Source: Cytophagia bacterium
GTDB lineage: Bacteria > Bacteroidota > Bacteroidia > Cytophagales > Cyclobacteriaceae
DNA length: 9,116 nucleotides
Reading direction: 5' to 3'
Assembly: GCA_013373005.1 (NCBI GenBank)
Contig: JABXIP010000031.1
Span: 1-9,116, forward strand
In this document: positions 6,584 through 9,116 of the stretch, piece after piece
Numbering within the stretch: position 1 is the first letter of the stretch
Layout: every line of letters begins with the position of its first letter
The notes under the pieces: model-generated
Database searches by the model: none
Told to the model about the DNA's origin: nothing
The model's input: only the letters and a program-made list of their open reading frames with translations
Program-made: the position numbers and the translations under genes

Positions 6584-6600
6584 TATCTTTGTCTTAGTTC
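6584..6600 (+). promoter_or_regulatory. Predicted -7 element and start region of the mraZ/dcw promoter
   Basis: TATCTTTG (6584-6591) matches the Bacteroidota TAnnTTTG -7 consensus exactly. No TTG-type -33 element is seen at the usual distance; that position lies inside the GGG-box array. Transcription would start near 6597-6600, giving a leader of only about 10 nt before the mraZ ATG. Such a weak -33 combined with an operator suits a regulated promoter. Confidence 0.6.
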
Positions 6601-6609
6601 AGGTGTGTA

Positions 6610-7056
6610 ATGACTTTTTTTACTGGAGAATATGACTGTAAGCTAGACGTAAAAGGAAGGCTTGCTTTACCTGCAAAGGTAAAGTCTGCGTTGCCTGATG
6701 TGGCTACTCAGGAACTTGTCTTAAGGCGAGGTTTTGAGTCGTGTCTGGTTTTATATCCAATGCTCGAGTATAAGAAGATTATCAACCGCGTTCGGTCTTT
6801 AAGTGAGTTTAATGAAGATTACAGGAGGTTTCAGAGAAGCTTCTTCCGTGGAAATCTAGAAATAGAAATGGACGGTTCAGGAAGAATTAATATTCCTGCA
6901 AGAATGATGAGTTTTGCTTCGCTGGAAAAGGATGTGGTCTTGGTGGGATTGGGGAATCGTGTGGAGATCTGGAATCCTGATCTGTATGAAGAAAATCTCA
7001 TCAACGACACTTCGGAATACTCCAAGCTGGCCGAAAAATACTTGGCAGAAGATTAA
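6610..7056 (+). CDS. mraZ: Transcriptional regulator / dcw cluster repressor MraZ
   Basis: A 148-aa DNA-binding protein with two SpoVT-AbrB-like (swapped-hairpin) halves. Each half shows the DxxGR signature: DVKGRLALPAKV (13-24) and DGSGRINIPARM (88-99). The family forms ring oligomers that bind repeated TGGG boxes upstream of its own gene and represses the division and cell wall cluster. The start MTFFTGEYDC has the usual short lead into the first half, and the length is typical. Its ATG is 18 bp after a TAnnTTTG -7 element and about 35 bp after the GGG-box array, as expected for autoregulation. rsmH follows after 6 bp. Gene order mraZ-rsmH-ftsL-ftsI is the standard start of the dcw cluster, making the identification firm. 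Confidence 0.96.
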   Translation: MTFFTGEYDCKLDVKGRLALPAKVKSALPDVATQELVLRRGFESCLVLYPMLEYKKIINRVRSLSEFNEDYRRFQRSFFRGNLEIEMDGSGRINIPARMMSFASLEKDVVLVGLGNRVEIWNPDLYEENLINDTSEYSKLAEKYLAED

Positions 7057-7062
7057 CAAGTA

Positions 7063-7992
7063 ATGGCTGAATATCATGTGCCCGTAATGCTGAAAGAATG
7101 TATTGAAGGGCTCAATATCAAACCTGACGGAATTTATGTAGATGTGACCTTCGGTGGAGGTGGGCATTCTAAAGAGATACTAAGGCATTTGTCTGATGCA
7201 GGAAAGCTTTTTGGTTTTGACCAGGATGTGGATGCTAAAGCGAATGCCGAAACTATAGAAAATCGTTCTTTCACATTTGTACAAGCCAACTTCAGGTATC
7301 TGAAGCGCTACCTAAAACTTCATGGTGTAAAGCAGGTAGATGGAATTTTGGCTGATCTCGGAATTTCTTCTCATCAGATAGATGAGGCGTCTCGCGGGTT
7401 TTCAACTCGTGGTAATGCTGAATTAGATATGAGAATGGATAGGTCGGCTGATAAATCTGCTAAAACTGTAGTAAATGAATATGAAGAGAGAGAGCTGCAT
7501 AAGATACTGGGGATTTATGGGGAGATAAGAAATGCGAAGTCTGTGGCTTCGGCTATTGTCTCGCAGAGATTCTCAAGGCCATTTCAGACCACTTTCGATC
7601 TGATTGAGTTGCTGAAAAAATTCGCGCCACGAGGAAAGGAAAACAAGTACTACGCGCAGGTTTTTCAGGCCATCAGAATTGAGGTGAATGAGGAAATGGC
7701 GGTGTTGGAAGACTTTTTAAGTCAAAGTGCAGAAGTATTGAAGCCGGGCGGTCGATTGGTGGTGATGAGCTACCATTCTCTGGAGGACCGAATGGTGAAG
7801 AATTACATCAACAAAGGCAAAGTCTTTGGTGAGGTGGAGAAAGATTTTTTTGGAAATGAATTAAAACCCTTCGGGGCAATAAATAGAAAGCCGGTTACGG
7901 CAAACCAACAAGAACTAACAGAAAACAGCCGATCGAGAAGCGCCAAGCTGCGAGTGGCTGAACGTATTGAAAATGGCAGAAAACAGGTTTAG
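7063..7992 (+). CDS. rsmH: 16S rRNA (cytosine(1402)-N4)-methyltransferase
   Basis: A 309-aa SAM-dependent enzyme that methylates N4 of C1402 in the decoding centre of 16S rRNA. It begins MAEYHVPVMLKECIEGL, the characteristic HxPVML start of the family. Further landmarks are DVTFGGGGHS (27-36, SAM-binding loop), GFDQDVDA (51-58, end of strand 2), ADLGISSHQID (97-107), RGFSTRGNAELDMRMD (111-126), the inserted helical domain around 140-210 with FQAIRIEVNEE (201-211), SYHSLEDR (236-243) and NSRSRSAKLRVAE (288-300). Length and motif order are complete. The ATG is 6 bp after mraZ, and the end overlaps the ftsL-like gene by 20 bp, so co-transcription and coupled translation are likely. No irregularity is seen. 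Confidence 0.97.
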   Translation: MAEYHVPVMLKECIEGLNIKPDGIYVDVTFGGGGHSKEILRHLSDAGKLFGFDQDVDAKANAETIENRSFTFVQANFRYLKRYLKLHGVKQVDGILADLGISSHQIDEASRGFSTRGNAELDMRMDRSADKSAKTVVNEYEERELHKILGIYGEIRNAKSVASAIVSQRFSRPFQTTFDLIELLKKFAPRGKENKYYAQVFQAIRIEVNEEMAVLEDFLSQSAEVLKPGGRLVVMSYHSLEDRMVKNYINKGKVFGEVEKDFFGNELKPFGAINRKPVTANQQELTENSRSRSAKLRVAERIENGRKQV

Positions 7993-8350
7993 AATTAAAT
8001 CGGAAAGTAAAGGCTCGGGGAAAGGCTTCTTCGGGTTTTTGTCGTCTGGTTTAAAATTAGGAAAAGCCTTTGAAACAGGCTTCCCTGTTAAGTACATGCC
8101 TAAAGTCATCTTCGCTGTTCTTTTGGGAATCATCTACGTTTGGAACAACCACTATGCTGAAAGGTCTACCAGGGAACTGGATAAACTGGAAGAAGAAGTG
8201 GAAGACTTAAGGGCTGATGTTACTACGCTTGAAGCAGAGTACATGTACAGCAAGAAGCAGTCTGAAGTGGCCAGGAAGGTAAAAGATCTTGGTCTGGAAG
8301 AAAGTAAAGAGCCGCCAGTAAAAATCATTGTAGACGAAGATGAATATTAA
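7973..8350 (+). CDS. ftsL: FtsL-like cell division membrane protein
   Basis: A 125-aa bitopic membrane protein in the ftsL position of the dcw cluster. It has a basic cytoplasmic N-terminus of about 40 residues (MAENRFRIKSESKGSGKG and following), one membrane span (about residues 42-57, PKVIFAVLLGIIYVW), then a periplasmic, strongly charged helix with coiled-coil character (about 63-105) and an acidic tail ending IIVDEDEY. FtsL normally pairs with FtsB/DivIC and FtsQ and activates the septal FtsWI synthase. Sequence similarity to proteobacterial FtsL is not apparent, so the call rests on topology, size and location. I chose ATG 7973; a TTG two codons earlier has no support. It overlaps rsmH by 20 bp and ftsI by 11 bp. 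Confidence 0.8.
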   Translation: MAENRFRIKSESKGSGKGFFGFLSSGLKLGKAFETGFPVKYMPKVIFAVLLGIIYVWNNHYAERSTRELDKLEEEVEDLRADVTTLEAEYMYSKKQSEVARKVKDLGLEESKEPPVKIIVDEDEY

Positions 8351-9116
8351 GCGCTCCATACTGCTTCGTGTTCGAATAGCTTTTTTGGTGGCGGTTGTGT
8401 TTGTTTTGGCCGTTGTCTATAAGCTGGTAGAGGTTCAGATGATTGAAGGTGATCACTGGCGTTCATTGGCTGAACAAAGCAGTCTCGATTATAAAACAAT
8501 TAAAGCAACCAGAGGGAATATTTATGCCGATGGTGATGATTTGCTAGCCACTTCATTGCCATTCTATCAATTGGCATTCGATCCTTCATTGGTTAACGAT
8601 GAGATATTTACGTCTAAAATAGACTCCCTTTCAACCCTACTGTCGAAATTTTTCCGAGATCATTCTTCAGATTATTACAAGAAGAAGATCTCGGAGGCTC
8701 GACAAATGAAAAGCCGTTATTTGGTGCTCAACCGAGAATTGGTGAATTATCGGCAAAGACAGGAAATGCAGCAATGGCCTATTTTTAGAAGAGGTCAGAT
8801 GCGTGGTGGTGTCATTTTTGAGAAAGAAGATAGAAGATACAAGCCTTTCAAGGGTTTGGCTCAGCGTACCATCGGTTCATTAGATAGTGAAGATGAAGGT
8901 CTTGCTGGAATTGAGGCAAGTTTCAATGATTACCTCAATGGTCAGGATGGAGAAGGACTTTACCAAAGAGTTGCCGGAGGTAACTGGAAGCCTGTCAATG
9001 CATCTACCGATGTGCGCCCAATTGATGGCTATGATATTCATACAACCATAGATATCAATCTTCAAGATGTTGCTCAAAATGCCTTATTAAGAGCGGTTTC
9101 TACTTATCAGGCAGAA
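8340..9116 (+). CDS. ftsI: Septal class B penicillin-binding protein, N-terminal part (runs off right edge)
   Basis: 259 codons are open from the ATG at 8340 to the window end with no stop. The encoded protein begins MNIKRSILLRVR, then a single membrane anchor (about 13-32, IAFLVAVVFVLAVVYKLVEV). It continues with the non-catalytic pedestal/dimerisation domain: ATRGNIYADGDDLLATSLP (56-74, the family's RGxIx(D)xxGxxLA motif), RTIGS (176-180), GLAGIEASFNDYLNGQDG (187-204) and TTIDINLQDVAQNAL (235-249). The transpeptidase motifs SxxK, SxN and KTG lie beyond the window. Position after the ftsL-like gene with an 11-bp overlap identifies it as the division transpeptidase (FtsI/PBP3), the enzyme crosslinking septal peptidoglycan, not the elongation homologue. 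Whether a C-terminal PASTA domain follows cannot be seen. Confidence 0.92.
   Translation, partial: MNIKRSILLRVRIAFLVAVVFVLAVVYKLVEVQMIEGDHWRSLAEQSSLDYKTIKATRGNIYADGDDLLATSLPFYQLAFDPSLVNDEIFTSKIDSLSTLLSKFFRDHSSDYYKKKISEARQMKSRYLVLNRELVNYRQRQEMQQWPIFRRGQMRGGVIFEKEDRRYKPFKGLAQRTIGSLDSEDEGLAGIEASFNDYLNGQDGEGLYQRVAGGNWKPVNASTDVRPIDGYDIHTTIDINLQDVAQNALLRAVSTYQAE

Noticed and set aside
6198..6609. A tRNA, CRISPR array or riboswitch in the long intergenic region
   Set aside because: There are no cloverleaf or T-loop signatures, no regularly spaced direct repeats of sufficient length, and no riboswitch core that I recognise.
6831..7167. Minus-strand ORFs of 64 and 96 codons across mraZ and the start of rsmH
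   Set aside because: They are shadows of two highly conserved + strand genes, with no motifs of their own.
7967..7972. TTG start two codons before the ftsL-like ATG
   Set aside because: The ATG at 7973 is a better start and the overlap with rsmH is already sufficient; the extension adds only two residues.
8880..9077. Minus-strand 65-codon ORF inside ftsI
   Set aside because: The + strand is continuously open with FtsI pedestal motifs through this stretch, and the antisense ORF has no support.

Overview
The window looks like chromosomal DNA of a Bacteroidota bacterium, probably Cytophagia-like (Roseivirga/Fulvivirga type). This rests on three things: moderate-to-low GC, starts without clear Shine-Dalgarno sequences but with TAnnTTTG-type -7 promoter elements (6584-6591 on + and 3276-3269 on -), and the gene set itself (a short FtsL-like protein in the dcw cluster, a large PlsB/PlsC-type acyltransferase beside gpsA). 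The assignment is inferred from these features, not from a database match.

Layout. Positions 1-3244 hold a minus-strand operon read right to left: bioF (8-amino-7-oxononanoate synthase), a 567-aa glycerophosphate acyltransferase-like protein, and the 5' part of gpsA (NAD(P)H glycerol-3-phosphate dehydrogenase), which runs off the left edge. Divergent to it, 3307-4287 encodes an LpxR-like outer-membrane lipid A deacylase. Its 3' end overlaps by 23 bp the convergent end of a minus-strand alpha/beta hydrolase (4265-5116, GTG start). Divergent to the hydrolase is a trans-polyprenyl diphosphate synthase (5191-6165), closed by two adjacent stop codons and a strong hairpin.

A gene-free stretch of about 410 bp (6198-6609) follows. 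Its first part has TAAGT/ACTTA inverted repeats. Its end has a purine-rich array of GGG boxes with a period near 10 bp, followed by a TATCTTTG promoter element. This is the expected operator-promoter arrangement for the next gene, mraZ. From 6610 to the right edge runs the start of the division and cell wall (dcw) cluster: mraZ, rsmH, ftsL-like and the 5' part of ftsI. These are tightly packed (6-bp gap, then 20-bp and 11-bp overlaps) and so probably co-transcribed under MraZ control.

Functionally the window is mostly envelope biology: glycerophospholipid precursor synthesis and acylation (gpsA, acyltransferase), lipid A remodelling (lpxR-like), isoprenoid chains for quinone or carrier lipid (polyprenyl synthase), and septal peptidoglycan synthesis (dcw genes). 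I see no mobile element, CRISPR array, tRNA or rRNA, and no convincing undescribed system. The points most worth a second look are the acyltransferase motif III with Gly in place of the usual Glu, the MraZ operator array at the -33 region, and the structured 6211-6261 segment.
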